Shown here: piece by piece, positions 63,875 through 64,000 of the stretch
How positions within the stretch are numbered: position 1 is the first letter of the stretch
How the letters are laid out: each line of letters begins with the position of its first letter
From: Alteromonas aestuariivivens
GTDB taxonomy: Bacteria; Pseudomonadota; Gammaproteobacteria; Enterobacterales; Alteromonadaceae
Reading direction: 5' to 3'
DNA length: 64,000 nucleotides
Assembly (NCBI RefSeq): GCF_003367475.1
Contig: NZ_QRHA01000005.1
Location: 279,641 to 343,640, forward strand
The notes under the pieces: generated by a model
Seen by the model: the letters and a program-made list of their open reading frames with translations, nothing else
The model's database searches: none
What the model was told of the DNA's origin: nothing
Position numbers and translations under genes: made by a program

Positions 63875-64000
<126 letters not shown>

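Overview
The window is ordinary chromosomal DNA of a free-living, probably marine, gammaproteobacterium. The evidence is the gene content and order: trxB-aat-bpt-infA, then clpA/clpS facing cspD, monomeric icd, rluE, mnmA-hflD-purB and roxA, which is the order I know from Pseudomonas-type genomes. HexR control, an Entner-Doudoroff operon, a Na+/alanine symporter, a BCCT osmolyte carrier and a sulfatase also fit. Genus cannot be fixed from sequence alone; an Oceanospirillales/Cellvibrionales/Pseudomonadales-like lineage is my inference.

Layout. 1-7 kb: end of a zinc-ribbon protein, a sodium:alanine symporter, a CCP-like M14 carboxypeptidase, a membrane-anchored thioredoxin-like protein, a long-form GAPDH, a DUF2989-like lipoprotein and msrB. 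7-28 kb: a carbon-catabolic block. It holds gnd, the operon malQ-glgB-glgX (glycogen/maltodextrin), divergent gapA with a hexose-6-phosphate mutarotase, an exported sulfatase, the operon zwf-pgl-edd-glk-eda, divergent hexR, and pykA. Together these take alpha-glucans to glucose, glucose-6-phosphate, 6-phosphogluconate, pyruvate and glyceraldehyde-3-phosphate, and on to pyruvate. 28-48.5 kb: nitroreductase, DoxX, sppA, sprT, yfbV, trxB to icd, rluE, mnmA-hflD-purB, an adenylate cyclase, roxA and an acetyltransferase. 48.5-59.7 kb: ydiJ, a PGPGW-type membrane protein, ppsA facing ppsR, a BCCT carrier with a MarR regulator, and ratA-rnfH facing smpB. 59.7-64 kb: an OYE-family oxidoreductase, an exported beta-helix protein, tmRNA (ssrA), and directly behind it the left end of an integrated element: a fragment of a P2-type phage replication endonuclease cut by an IS3-family insertion sequence that runs off the window.

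Regulation. Reading the intergenic regions, I find a set of near-palindromes close to TGTAATwwwATTACA, the HexR operator type. They lie between malQ and gapA, between zwf and hexR (two), before pykA, between ppsA and ppsR, and between icd and rluE. This suggests one KDPG-responsive switch covering glycolytic, Entner-Doudoroff, gluconeogenic and possibly TCA genes in the window. The icd site and the placement of the ppsA/ppsR site are the most interesting. Other points are a smpB promoter that predicts a leaderless mRNA, strong inverted repeats around malQ, and the phage-remnant/IS junction at ssrA. I found no CRISPR array, no tRNA gene other than the tRNA-like part of tmRNA, no rRNA, and no obviously unknown multi-gene defence or biosynthetic system.
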